Shown here in pieces: positions 12,007-26,049 of a stretch of DNA of 64,000 bases. The first letter of the stretch is position 1; the number at the start of each line of letters is the position of its first letter. The DNA lies in NCBI GenBank assembly GCA_027186245.1, contig CP114499.1, positions 5,399,001 through 5,463,000 on the forward strand, written 5' to 3'. Position numbers and translations under genes: made by a program. The DNA comes from Coriaria nepalensis (taxonomy: Eukaryota; Streptophyta; Magnoliopsida; Cucurbitales; Coriariaceae). The notes under the pieces were generated by a model. It saw nothing but the letters and a program-made list of their open reading frames with translations. It was not told the origin of the DNA and did no database searches.

Positions 12007-13383
12007 CTTCTTAAAATTTTAAGCTCTTCTCTTCACTTCAAGATTACACCTTTATACAACAATGTTGAGATATCATATATTTCAAACAGAAAACAAATTG
12101 ATCCTTGTATATACTAGCACCCTTCTGTGTAACCTTTGGTTCTTCAATAAAACTGTTGATATGATTCTGTAATTTCCCAACATGTTTTTGACTCGAGAAG
12201 GCTTCGGACTGTCCCGTTTAACCTGTCCGTTAACAGGGCCTGTGTTCTACTTGTCTATAATGAATCCAACTATATTGCTAGTTCTGTTTCATGAGAATTG
12301 TAGAGAAATCATTAGAAATAAAAGAGAGAAAAGCATGGAAAGTAACTTGCTGATTCATGCATGATACTCATCACCTGGATGCTTTGACAACAAAAATGTC
12401 AATAATGCAAAGGATTGGACCCCTTACTCAGATTGCAGCATCAACTCATTAAAATTGATATAACTCAAGATAAATACCACCAAAAATATGAAAATAATTG
12501 ATTTAATCAACTTAAATTTCCTTTTTCAGTTAATATTTATTTCTTCTTTTCCTGGTTGGGGGCCATGGAACAGCTCAAAAGGCACTATGTCCTGCTGGTT
12601 TTATGACGAAATGGGTCATGCTAAGCCAAAATAGAGTAAACAAAGGCTCCCTTGAAAAGCTTTCAAGATTAGGATATTCAAGATGGTCAAGCAAAAAGCC
12701 ATTTTTAGACCCAACATTTGTGAAGGCTTCAGCCAAAAGTTATAGTTTCTTGCACAAAGTCATAAATACTTCACATGGTTTTCATCAACAGGGATGGGAC
12801 CAATTCATATTCTTATACTACAGGTCCCTATAATTTGTCAAAATATAATTTTGACCCCCCCAATGAAATCTCATAACAAGCAATATGAGGCTGGTACTGA
12901 ATTGGGACCCAAAATTTTCCAATTATTAAGATTACTCACACGAGAAATTTTTATCAGATGGAAGACATATATAAAGATCTATCTATAGACTATTTACATT
13001 ATCAGGTTATTTGAGTAATTTCATGATAACAGACACTTGAACTGGTCAGTGGCAGTTGTGGCAATTGACAGTTGGAAGAGGAAAAGGAGGGGGGCGCAAG
13101 AGAAGCCCCTCAGTGGGGCCCACATAAGCCGAACACAAACTCTCTAGTCAGAAATGATCTTCCCTATGAGGAAGATGTTCCATAAGGTGAGATTCTTTAA
13201 GGCTTTGTTTTTCTAATGCACTTTATATAAATTTGTGCTAGATTCATTGGTGTATCATGTATGCACTTGATAAATAGAATTTAAGCAATTTGCTTTCTTT
13301 CTCTTTAATTATTTCAGATTGTACTTCAAGGGCAGAGGATGGCGTTTGATTGATTAGATTAACATGATATTCATCATTCTTCA
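12007..13383. other. intergenic region upstream of the IQD gene
   Basis: About 1.4 kb without a supportable gene. Small open frames (12182-12364, 12603-12833, 12794-12988) have no domain or splice context. The last ~300 bp should be the IQD promoter and leader, possibly with a leader intron (a GTGAGA-type donor near 13180 and an acceptor near 13318). No repeat stands out. Confidence 0.5.
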
Positions 13384-14844
13384 ATGGGAAAAACAGAGTG
13401 CTGGTTTGGTTGGTTGAAGAGCCTTTTCTCTTCTAAGGAAAAAACTAAGGTAAAAAAAAAAGTATATGAATTTTAAGTGGTTTTGTTTATTAAATGATCA
13501 GCGTCTTTGATGATATTTCTTACTTGCAACTTTGTAGAAATCAGAGAGATGGAGATGGGTTTTTAAGAGCTTTAAGATTAAGCAATACTCTGCCCTTAAA
13601 TCACCCGAGAGAACACTGAGCGAAGCAACCGAAGAGAGGAGAAAGCATGCTCTGACTGTGGCCGTTGCCACTGCAGCTGCCGCAGAGGCGGCAGTTTCTG
13701 CCGCCAATGCAGCCGCGGAGGTGGTTAGACTCACTGGCTCTTCTCAATCCTACTTTCTGCTCGTGAACCGGGAAGGAAACATGGCGGCTATTAAGATTCA
13801 GAGCGCTTATCGTGGACATCTTGTGAGTGTCTGTTAATTTGTCTTGTTTATTTAACCAATATAATTTTGATGTTATAGAGAATCAGTACAAATATGAAGC
13901 ATGTTATTGCAACCGAAAATCATCATGATGGTTAAAACAATCACCTACACTCGCTTTTCTCTGTTTCCTCTGTTTTAATGAAACTATAAACATCCTTAAT
14001 GACATCATAATCTTTTGTATTCTTTTTATGGTAATTCTTGAAAGGCAAGGAAAGCATTAAGAGCATTGAAGGGACTAGTAAAACTACAAGCAATAGTTCG
14101 TGGCCGAGCAGTCAGACGACAACATGTCACTACTTTGAAGAGGTGCTTATCATCCAATTCTGAAAGGGGCACAGTTATTCAAGGAAAGATCCCCGTCGAG
14201 TCCAAAATAAAATTGGATCTTGAAAAACCAAAGGTATTTCAATAAGCCCTCTTTAAGCTAGATAGATTACTATTGCTTCACATTCTATGTTACTTAAACA
14301 TCTTGCTTGAGGCAGCTTGAATGCAAAAGTCCGAGAAGTTGGGATCGAAGCATACTTTCAAAGGAAGACATGAAAATATTATGGTCGAGAAAGCAAGAAG
14401 CGATCATAAAAAGAGAAAGGATGTTAAAGTACTCGCTTTCCCAACGTGTATGTAGTCCAATAACAGACCTCTATATACTTCAATTTCTCATATTTTATTT
14501 ACTCTTCTTTTGCTAAATGTGATTATCCTTTTCAGGAGAGAAGAAACAGTCCTATGCTGATAAAACAAGCTTCTTTCCAAGACTTGAGTTCACAATATTC
14601 ATTCCTAAGTAAATCACTTGAACAAGCACAGCTGAAATCATCTGATGATGATAGTTTGATGTCAAGTTCCCCTGCTTTTCCAACTTGCATGGCAGAGACA
14701 GAATATGTCAAGGCAAAGACAAGATCGATGAGCATGCCAAAGCAAAGGGCTGGATTTCTTGGTAGTTGCTCTCGTCATTGTCGGTCGTATAAGAATAATA
14801 ACCTATCGTTTTGGTCTTCTTATGATGTTGAGTCAAATTTGTAG
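13384..14844 (+). CDS. IQ-domain (IQD) calmodulin-binding protein
   Basis: Five exons, 13384-13449, 13538-13822, 14045-14233, 14316-14447 and 14536-14844 (981 nt, 326 aa), all phase 0 and GT-AG. The N-terminus [15 protein letters not shown] and the following basic segment are typical of IQD proteins. An Ala-rich helix lies at about 75-92. The IQ67 core spans the exon 2/3 junction: [13 protein letters not shown] then [20 protein letters not shown], with the IQ motif (IQxxxRG) at about 107-114. The C-terminal part carries SPRSWD and [11 protein letters not shown] motifs seen in the family. IQD proteins bind calmodulin and microtubules or membranes and scaffold Ca2+ signals. At 326 aa it is at the short end of the family. 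The exact IQD number is not assigned. Confidence 0.92.
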
Positions 14845-15341
14845 CATGAATGAGAAGAGTGTAAGTATTAATGCGTGACTCATTTGGTTTTATGCTATTC
14901 ACTTAAATGTCAAGCAATTGGTGCCGCTAGATTTTCCCCCCTAATTAGTGGATGCAATGAAATGTTCATGTTCTTGAAGAACATTAATTTTGATTCTATT
15001 TTTTCTAATGTTTTTGTTGGAGAAGAAATGTGAGCATGAATGTGAAACTCCTTTATTTTGGTAGAACTATGGCTTTCTTGTTTCTTCTTTTCTGCATTTT
15101 AAATTCTGAAATCCTAAGGCTTCACAATGGAGATAATGGAATTAAAGACACCCTCAAATTAATAGGGGGAAAAGCATGGTGACGTTGCCCAAAAAAATGT
15201 CCAAAGTATAGTAATATGTAGTATGGTCATATTGTACTTGTAATTTTGATTTCAATATAAATAAAAGTCTTAACTGCTATAAGTAGTAAGCGGGCATTTT
15301 GTCTGTCTTCGCAACTCCTCCCTGTTTTCCAACAGTACAAG
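14845..15341. other. IQD 3' UTR and spacer
   Basis: About 500 bp between the IQD stop and the gag-like frame of the gypsy relic. It should contain the IQD 3' UTR. No long terminal repeat could be recognised for the downstream element. Confidence 0.5.
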
Positions 15342-18200
15342 GTGATAATGACAAACCAAGAGCGTCTCAAGCAAATTGAAGGTGCGGTTGATAAGATTCG
15401 CGAGAGTCTCTATATGCTCCATGATCTAGCGGTTTCCGATCAAGATTCAATCCACAACCTCATGAACCCGCTAGGGCGTGTGCAAAGTCAGAATGGTTTT
15501 GATCGTAGGAAGGGAAAGAAACATGTTGTTTCATCGGACTCAGGTTCATCCTCTGATTCACGATCAGACTCATCCAACAAGGGCACTGACCGCCGATCAA
15601 ACAACTTCGTGTTGGAGAAGGGTAACTACACTGCCAGCATTGGCTACGCAAAGAGGCACATGAAGTGTATGCCACGACTTAAAATGAATTTTCCAAAGTT
15701 TTTTGCATTGACCCGATATTATGGTTAGATCATGTTAGACAATATTTTTGGTATAGGAAATTCAAGGTCGTAAGAAGGTGGCTTTGGCATCCTTTCACTT
15801 GAAATGCGATGCTAATAGATGGTGGGAATGGTATTTAGGTAGTAACAAGAAGAAAAAGGTTACATGGCGGGTATTCAAGATTCGAGAAAGAGGTATTTTG
15901 GCTCGACATAATTCGAGAATATGGATGAGTTCCTTATTAAGATATGATAGGGAGGGTAGTTTGATCATTTTCTCAAGGAATTCGAATGGTTATCTAACTG
16001 GATTAAGGGCTGGCCACAAGAAGCGTTATTAAGGGCATTTCTTGGCGGATTGAAAGATGAGATTGCTTTGGAGGTTCAGATGTTCAAACCAAAAAATTTA
16101 GTGGATGTAATCGCTTTAGCTCGGCGACAAAATGACAAATTAGTCATGTGTAAGGGAAGTGGGTTATGTCAATCTCGATCTTTTTCCAAACTGGGGTCTG
16201 CTAAACGGTTTCTAAAACTAGTTCTAATACGAAACTTCCACCAACTAGTATAACCAAACGTCTATCATTTGAAGAAATGAAACAAAGGCAGGCGAAGAGC
16301 CTTTGCTTCAATAATGATGAGAAACTTATACACTGACATAGATGTTAGGCAATGCAAGCAATGTTAATTGACTCGGTTGAGGAAGATGATGAAACTTTCT
16401 TGGATGCTACAGCGGAACTAGAGGACGATATTACTAATCCGTAAATTTCGCTTCATGCCATCTCTTGGGGCGTGAGATGATGCACTACGCGGCTCCAAGC
16501 ACATATTCATTGTCAAATGGTAGTAAGCATATTAGTTGATAATGGGTCGAACCACAAATTTATTCACGAGCAAGTGGTGGGAAAATTACACCTGGTAGTT
16601 GATTAATGTGCTCGAATCGATTAGATTGAGTGAAGATCAATCTTTAAGGACACAAGTTTGAAACATTGCTTTATTCCCTCCCGATTACGGGAATGAATGT
16701 GGTTCTCGGCGTATAATGGCTAGCAAAACTCGGACCAGTGGTATCAGATTATCAATGCATATAATGGAGCGCGTAGTAAATGGGAAACATCATACTTTGA
16801 CTACTTATGCAGTCCAACCATTTATTGCCGCAAGTACTAATTCTTTATTACACGAGTGACGTGCCAAAGTGGAATTGTTTGAAATAATTGAGATCGGGGT
16901 TTCGTCGCTTGACGAGATGAAACCAGAATGGCCACCTGATGTGCGGGCTATTTTACAAGAATTTCAATAGGTTCTTGAGGTACCTTCAAGTTTACCACTC
17001 ACCAGTCATTATGATCATCAGATTCAACTTCTCGAGGAGGGATGAACGATCAACATAGCACTATACCGCTATGGTCATTTTTAAAAAGATGAGATTGAAC
17101 GACAAGTGAGCAAGATGCTTAAATAGGGTTTGATTCGATCTAGTACTAGCCCATTCTCTTCCCCGATATTACTTGTGAAAAAGAAACACGGCTCATGGCG
17201 ATTTTGCACCGATTATCACGCTTTGAACGAAATGATGGTCAAGGACCGATTTTATATTTCACTATTTAAGATATGCTCGATGAGCTCTTTGGCGCTAATT
17301 ACTTCAGCAAATTAGATCTTCGAGCTGACTACCATCAAATTTGATTACATTCTGAGGATATTCACAAGTCGGCTTTTCGCATTCATAAGGGCCATTACGA
17401 GTATTTGGTGATGCTATTTGGGTTATGTAATGCATCCTCGACATTTCAAGCTGCGATGAATTCAATATTCCGTCCTCATCTTTAACACTTTATCTTGGTA
17501 TTTTTTTGATGACATCTTGGTTTATAGTCGCACTTGGGAGGAGTACTTACATCATCTCTGGGAAACCTTACAAATTCTTTGTCGAAATCAATTTTACATA
17601 AAGTTGTCCACGTGTAGTTTCAGCCAGAAAAAAGTCGAGTATCTCGGCTATCTCATTAATTCGGAGGGAGTTCGGGTCAACCCAAAAAAATAGAAGCAAT
17701 GATACAATGGAAAAAATCAAAATCTGTCACGGCCTTGCATGGATTTCTTGGATTAACTGAGTATTATGGAAATATTTTTTGCCCTTATGGGATAATTGCT
17801 CGACCTCTCATGCAACTATTTATAAAAGGGTTGTTTACATGGTCGTCGGAGGCCAAGAATGAGTTTTGGGCATTGAAAGACATAATGACTTCCACACCAG
17901 TTTTTATCTTACCAGACTTCTCGAATATGTTCATCATTGAAACACATGCGTCAAGGTTGGGAATTAGTGTTGTTTTACAACAAAAGGGGCAGCCTATGGC
18001 CTATCTTAGCAAAGCTATTGGACCCACCAAGAAGAATTGGTTGACTTATGCCAAAGAAATGCTTGCTATCTTTGAAGCCATACAACAATGGCACTGTTAT
18101 TTATTAGGTCTGTGATTCCATATTTGTACAGATTAGTGAAGTCTCCATTACTTATTTGAGAAGGCTGCTCATTATTGCCATACATTTTCTAGGTAAAGTT
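15342..18200 (+). mobile_element. degenerate Ty3/gypsy retrotransposon (gag, RT, RNase H)
   Basis: A gag-like frame starts at 15342 (coiled-coil-like MTNQERLKQIEGAVDKIRES and a Ser/Asp-rich stretch). Broken gag and protease sequence follows to ~17000. Reverse transcriptase remains are at 17130-17560: [24 protein letters not shown], and FFDDILVYS with the catalytic DD near 17497-17530. RT connection and RNase H are at 17699-18115 (HGFLGLTEYYG, LPDFSN, YLSKAIGP, YAKEMLAI). Stops and shifts are frequent. No integrase is seen: the similarity stops near 18200, just before an (AT)n tract and a hAT relic. LTRs were not recognised. The element is an old truncated copy. Confidence 0.88.
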
Positions 18201-18233
18201 CATTTATATTTTCAATTGGTAAATACATCACTC

Positions 18234-18235
<2 letters not shown>

Positions 18236-18279
<44 letters not shown>
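18236..18279. repeat. (AT)n microsatellite
   Basis: About 22 AT dinucleotides. The tract lies exactly between the end of gypsy RNase H similarity and the start of the hAT transposase similarity. Confidence 0.95.
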
Positions 18280-18282
<3 letters not shown>

Positions 18283-18289
18283 GTATAAT

Positions 18290-19629
18290 TCTTTTATAAT
18301 GCATCCATGATGCAGGATGAGGATTTATGATTCATCATTCAGGGACGCTCTCAGGAAGCACGATTGAGTTGTGGTAGACTTGTACGTACGATTCTTGAAA
18401 GACTTTTTGACTACCATAGAGAAGTTATCTGCTACCAAGAGTCCTACTGTGCACCTATATTACCAACAAATGTTCCTCATCCAAAAATTGATCAGATGTG
18501 CAACACTAGATGAAGTCGATCAAATGAAGAAAGTGATAAAGGATATCCAAGCTAAATTGGAGAAATGTTAGATTGATCCAAAGTAGATGAATGTACTTAC
18601 TTATATTGCGATGTTATTGGAGCCCTTTAGCAAGATAAAATATCTTATCTTGGTTATTGAAACACTTTATGAAGATAGTGAAAGAACTAATATGATGATT
18701 GGAGAGGCGCTTAATTTGTTGTAGATATTATACGACATTTATGCAGCTGAGGCGGAAGCTCTTAACCTCACTTTGCCTCAATTAGGATAACTGTCTAGGC
18801 AAATAGAATCTTTTCAGAGCTCGTAACCCGATTCTTAGGATTTTATTGATCCCTTCTATCATGAGGTTAGGTATGCTGATGATATGTCATAGTATACTGA
18901 GGTGGAGGATTACTTGGATAATGATATTTGGGTAAAACATTTCAAGCCGACCTTTGACATCTTACAGTGGTGGAAGACAAATGGAGATGGGTATCCGATA
19001 TTAGGACGGATTGCTAGAGATATGATAGTCATACTAGTCTCCACAGTTGTTTCAGAGTCTATATTTAATATAAGTGGTTATACGATCACATACTATCGTA
19101 GAAGACTTGCACCTTTTACACTATAGACGTTTATCTATGTGTAGAGTTGGATTTAATGTTTATCAGTTACCTTAGCCGATGTTGTTGATGCATTAAATAT
19201 CGATGACTAGATGTTTTTGTGATGCAAATTATAAACTTTCCCATTATTTTGTGGATTTGAAATTATGAACTTTTGTTGTGATGTTTACTAGATAATTTTA
19301 CAGCTATGTTATAGGTAAAATTTACCTGATAAATTGACATTTTCAATAATTATGTTATATAAATTATAATTGATTTGTCCATATTATGATTATAATTCAT
19401 ACATGTAACACTAATTTTGCAATATATTGTCATATATGATAGTAACATAATAACATATAATAAAAATATTGTTTTAATAATAAGTCAATAACTTTAAATT
19501 TTAAATTAAATAATGAACATCCTCCCTTTAAATATTTTTTTTAAAGTACCGGATTGGAATATCACCGGATAGATCCGAAATTTTTGAATCTTTTCAAATC
19601 TGGATCTACCCGAACTTTGCACATCCTTA
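18290..19629 (+). mobile_element. degenerate hAT transposon (transposase C-terminal half)
   Basis: Broken frames encode RFLKDFLTTIEKLSATKSPT, then after stops MLLEPFSKIKYL. The hAT dimerisation region follows at 18902-19126, with FDILQWWKTNGDGYPILGRI and VSTVVSESIFNISG. This is the plant BED-type hAT (RICESLEEPER-like) family. The zinc finger and N-terminal half are missing or unrecognisable. The 3' end probably falls at 19629, where TTTGCACATCCTTA (19616-19629) reads on the other strand as TAAGGATGTGCAAA, a plausible hAT terminus. Glucanase pseudogene sequence begins immediately beyond it. A matching left terminus was not found. Confidence 0.82.
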
Positions 19630-20260
19630 GTATTGCCCATCTTGAACCATCACTTCTTGAGCTCTAAAGAGAGCATACTCAATACGAATATCCCTTGGAT
19701 TGTCAATTTAGCTGAAGTAAGCGTGTACATTTACCAGCAAAGGCGAATTGTTTTCAGACAGGAAACAAATCAAAGGACGGAGAACAGTCAGATATTCAGC
19801 CTTGAAATGGCCTCTAGATGGAGGATCTGATCCTCCAAGACAACCTGTGTCCAAAGAAGTAGAGACTTTAATATTGTTCCCAAGGCCAAGTCAATCAATC
19901 GCATTTTGAATGTGTCGCGTGGCAGGAATTACATCTAAGTATGTGGAACCTTCTCGAGGATTTATTTCATTTCCTACAGCGATGTACTTGAATCCGACAC
20001 TAGAATAGTTTATCACGTTTTGTTGGAGGCATTGGCTTGACTCGAAGCAATTCCAATCAGATCTTTGTTTGGGACCCACAACCCCAAGCACGAGTTCCGT
20101 TTCCGAACTTCCTAGAGCTTGGAGAGCTGCTTGATCAGGGGCATATAATCTCATTCGTGTGATACCATTTTGTTTGTAGAGAGCTATAACTTCTTGTCTT
20201 GATGGCAAGTTGTTGCCTAACATACCAAAATACACACCAGTTCAACCCCCTGCATATACA
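19630..20260 (-). pseudogene. decayed beta-1,3-glucanase (GH17), distal copy
   Basis: The minus strand encodes FGMLGNNLPSRQEVIALYKQ, RMRLYAPDQAALQALGSSE, FKYIAVGNEINP and ARHIQNAID-like segments (20235-19891). A shifted segment, SDPPSRGHFKAEYLTVL and LLVNVHAYFS, reaches about 19690. GNE contains the acid/base Glu of GH17 endo-1,3-beta-glucosidases (PR-2 proteins), which hydrolyse callose and fungal glucans in the wall or vacuole. A stop precedes the YFGM start of the domain, the frame shifts near 19890, and there is a stop after LLVNVHAYFS. The C-terminal third, with the nucleophile Glu, is absent because similarity ends at the inferred hAT boundary near 19630. Confidence 0.82.
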
Positions 20261-20356
20261 TTAGATGATAAAAAAAAAAGAAGTTATTATAGTACTGAAA
20301 GGAGCATGTTCTTAAGGATGAAAAGAGAGGATTAATTTTAGGTACATACACATGGC

Positions 20357-20890
20357 CTAGTAATTGAAATGCACCGAATACTGCGGCTGTTGATTCGAGA
20401 AAAAGAGTCCCCAATGTTCTTCATAACGTGGGTTCTTCTGATTCTCATTGAACAAAGCGAAGATGTAAGTCTCTATAGCCCTCCCTGGCCTTTTTGGAGT
20501 CCCTTTCTGCCCATTCCTACCAAATTGGTGTTATAAGTATTAGCATTCTCGACCGTAGCTTTTATACCATAGCTTGTGGGCCACCCGGTTTCAGAAACAA
20601 CAATCTCTAAATGCCCTCCACTGGTTCGCATCTCCAAGCATGTCTTCCATGTCGGAACCTTGGATGGCTAGGAGAGCTTCCTCGTACCCCAGTAGAGTCG
20701 AATTTTTCTAATGTTATTCTGGTTAAAGAGCGAGATAGCTTGTTGCTCGGAGGGCAAGTTGTCGACTTGCATACCGTAACATACCGATTCCTCCACCTGA
20801 ATGGGACATTCTTAATTCAAATGTATAAGAACTAGCAAGCAAGAAGAAGCAACGTTTGAGAAAGTAAAGATAATAAGGCTTGTTGTAGCC
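20357..20890 (-). pseudogene. decayed beta-1,3-glucanase (GH17), proximal copy with internal deletion
   Basis: On the minus strand, a hydrophobic signal-like stretch near 20880-20820 precedes a GH17 start: YGMQVDNLPSEQQAISLFNQ and NNIRKIRLY (about 20790-20700). A one-base loss shifts the GIGVCYGM region. After a short GSDMEDMLGDANQW-like segment (about 20665-20625) the sequence jumps to GGHLEIVVSETGWP. It then continues through [26 protein letters not shown] and EEHWGLF to a stop at 20357. The middle of the enzyme, including the GNE acid/base region, is deleted, while the ETGWP nucleophile region is kept. The two copies lie head to tail, like the tandem PR-2 clusters of other plants. Confidence 0.82.
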
Positions 20891-21552
20891 GTCCAACCTC
20901 CCTTTAAATAGAGAAACTTAAGAGAGTTAAATTACTTGGGATTCTGTTCCTAATTAAAAGTATGGGAATAGCAAACGCTCCATTAGCATTCCAGAGGCTT
21001 GGGTCACTGGATCGTTCTATCGGCCGGGTCCCAAAAACACTGCTGTACCCAGTAAAGGTTTTCATGTCTCGCTTGTATCTAGCTGCACATAAATGGTTGA
21101 TGAAAGCTATAAAACCTCAAGAAGTATTATCTTTATCATCTGAAGCCTATTTCTGATTCTTTTAAAATTGGTTACACAGATGTTAGTTCACCAAACTATG
21201 TTATCACATCTCCTTGCATGGATTCTGGTTCAACAACCACAAGAAGTACCCAACATATAATAAGATACACTTAAATACATTACATTTAACGCGATTACAA
21301 GATTAAAGTCTATTAGCTGATAACTACAAGCTAAATCCTACTACACTGCTTTTCTGAATGCTGTGCTACATTAGAGAGAGAGAGAGAGAAATTTAGCAAA
21401 CAATGGTCTTGAACTTCTTCATGGGCAACAATTTCCACCTCGGAAGGAAGTCACTGTTCGAAACTAAATAAAGAGCCTTCAGTGAATAAATGCAGTGTAT
21501 CATGGACCGAGACATCTCTTCAAACTACGATGAAGGAGAAACTATAATCCAT
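20891..21552. other. spacer between glucanase and recA relics
   Basis: About 660 bp with no supportable gene. It has a short (GA)n run near 21374-21389. The open frame at 20962-21156 has no recognisable features. Confidence 0.5.
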
Positions 21553-22669
21553 TTAACTATCTGCTAGGATTAGCTGTCGGTTTGAAACAACAGGTTCCTT
21601 AAGATCATGACTATCTATCTCATCAAGAATATCACGATGTTCCGCTAGAAACTGTTCTGCTTCATGCTTATCACTGAAAACAAGTCCGTCCAGGAAGTAG
21701 TTGTTTCCTTGTTTAACAATGATTCGATAATCATAAGCCATCCCCAAGACCTCCGATTCACTGCTAAAACCCTTCCCAAACTGTATCCCCATTTCGACCT
21801 TTTTCATTGCGGGTGCCATTTTATTTTTCACTATTTGCAAAACCAGTTACCTGAAGAACAAGGGATCCAATTTGAGAAACAAAAATTAATAAAATTGGAA
21901 CCACTATTAATCGAGCTATCATTAAGATGTCATGCATTATACTTTGGAATTTAATTATTACAAACAATGCACATATTCCAAGGATATATGTAATTTCTAC
22001 TAATACAAGCTACATAATAATTACCTCTTCCTCAGTCTTCATAAGCCCCATTCTCATCATTCTCAACCTTACTGCTGCATAAAACTTTAAGGCATTTCCA
22101 CCACAGGTCACCTCCTCCATGTGCCTCAAACCTTGCCCTTGGTTTCCACTTGATCTGACCTGGAGAGAAATGAAAATATTTCACGGCAAACACGGTCCAT
22201 TAAAACACCGTACTGCCAAAAACTAAAGTTCTTCAAGTATTTCAGTGTCAACCTGATTAAGAAAAACTAGAAGAGTCTGAGAATGGCCCAAAGACTGGTG
22301 TATTTTTCGAAGTGCCTGGGTCATCACTCGAGATCGTATATCTCTGTGGGTGCCACCTATTAGAGCATCGATTTCGCATTGTGGGGCAAGAGCAGCTCCC
22401 TGAGAAATCTATTGCCTTTAGACCTTATTGGTTATAAAGGGGTAAAGAAAGAACCCTACTTTTTGCAATTAATAACACCATGGATCAATTACTTACACTA
22501 TCAACCACAATTACATCAATCGGTCCACTTTTGACTAGTGTATTAACAACACACAGCAGATTTTCTGCTGAATCTGGACGTGAAATTAGAAGGTTTTCTG
22601 TATTTACACCCATAGACTTAGCAAGAGACGGGTCCATTGCATTCTCCACATCAAAATATGCACAATATC
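21553..22669 (-). pseudogene. 5'-truncated, frameshifted organellar recA homologue
   Basis: Four exon relics, complement(21553-21850, 22025-22159, 22253-22399, 22497-22669), encode the middle and C-terminal parts of a bacterial-type RecA of the plant mitochondrial class. Landmarks are [43 protein letters not shown] (Walker B), [34 protein letters not shown] and NKMAPAMKKVEMGIQFGKGF. The exon(s) carrying the N-terminus and Walker A GPEASGKTT are not found upstream to 23300. In the last exon, normal splicing gives VTGF then a shifted frame, because a few bases are missing before QIVKNKMAP. The expected Val after VVDS is also absent at an exon junction. A functional enzyme would promote strand exchange in organelle DNA; this copy cannot bind ATP. 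Confidence 0.83.
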
Positions 22670-23578
22670 CTGCCAAAAGGAGTACCAATTCAGACGGAGA
22701 CTATATTACACTACAAAGCAATGTTAGGCAATAATATCTGAAGCAGCAGTACAAACTTAATTAGATATATACTATTGACGTAGAGAGAAAATTGTAAGTT
22801 GTCAAGAAAGCAACAACACGGCCATCTGAGCGTAGAAGAGGTAAAATCTAGCTTAAAATACGTAACTATTGAGGCAGCACTTTAACGCATTATTATGAAG
22901 CTTTTGACTTTGATGACGAGGTTAATTGTCTCCTGATTCCATGTATGGGACATTAGAGGACAATGTCGCTAGACACAAGCACTCTTCATCACTGATAGGT
23001 TCCTATTTCCTAAAAAAAGAACTCGCAATTTCCGCACTAGTCATATAGCATGGCTCTCTTTCTCTCTGAAGCAGACTTAGAGTCATTTATATTTATATTT
23101 ATGATTTTTAAAATTATTAAATTTGAATATTTTTATGTTCATATCAACATAAATAATTTATTTTAACTTGCCAAAATATACATGAACAAATTAAAAAAAA
23201 AAAACAAAATCAAAATCTCCATTAATTTCAATTTTTTTTGTTATTATTGATATTTTTAATCATTAATTGGTTGTTTCTTAACAATCCAAAAAAAAAAAAA
23301 AAAGGCTAGTAAGCCAATGTTGCTCACCTTTTACTTGTCCGCCTCTCCTTTTGTCCGAACAATTACCCCACCTCTACGTGTAGCTAGGCTCTCTACACTT
23401 CATCAAATGCAACCATATCTTTGTCTTATGGAACTCAAGGGATAAGAGATGATTAAGTCAATAGTGGTAACAGAATAATCATGGCAAATTATAATTTCAA
23501 TAGTGATAACAAGGTAGATGTTAAACCTCCTGCCATCAACTATGGGTATTTATAATTAAGAATATTCAGACTAGTCTG
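22670..23578. other. spacer between recA and CKX relics
   Basis: About 900 bp searched for the missing recA 5' exons and for a CKX leader; none were found. It is AT-rich with A-runs near 23190 and 23287-23303. Confidence 0.55.
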
Positions 23579-25687
<2,109 letters not shown>

Positions 25688-26049
25688 TACAGATTTTGAA
25701 TAAAGTACAGGGGGAGCCAACCCTCGAGGATCATGAAACAATAATAGCATAAATGTAAAGGAATGAGAATTACGTCTTGTTCTAAGGGCACTCACCAATT
25801 GACAATAAGCACAAACACGAACCATGTGATGAGTCTTCATGAAATATAAAAATAGAAGAACATGACCATAATGTCACAGTAATATTACAAAACTATCCCG
25901 AGTGTGTTATTTAAATTACATCTATACTGACTTAACCAACACAAAGAAAAGATGTGACAACAGCAATTTTTATAAGATATCATAACCATACCTCAAAATA
26001 GAAAGTACCACAGAAATTTGACCCCAAAAAAACCTCTGACAAAAATACA

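Noticed and set aside
12603..12988. Possible small gene in the IQD upstream region
   Set aside because: Two overlapping short frames without domains, conserved motifs or convincing splice sites.
15460..15675. Frames overlapping the gypsy gag on either strand
   Set aside because: Shadows of the degenerate gag frame.
20217..20414. Signal-peptide-like frame [18 protein letters not shown] as start of a glucanase
   Set aside because: It is a shifted reading of the C-terminal EEHWGLF exon of the proximal glucanase relic.
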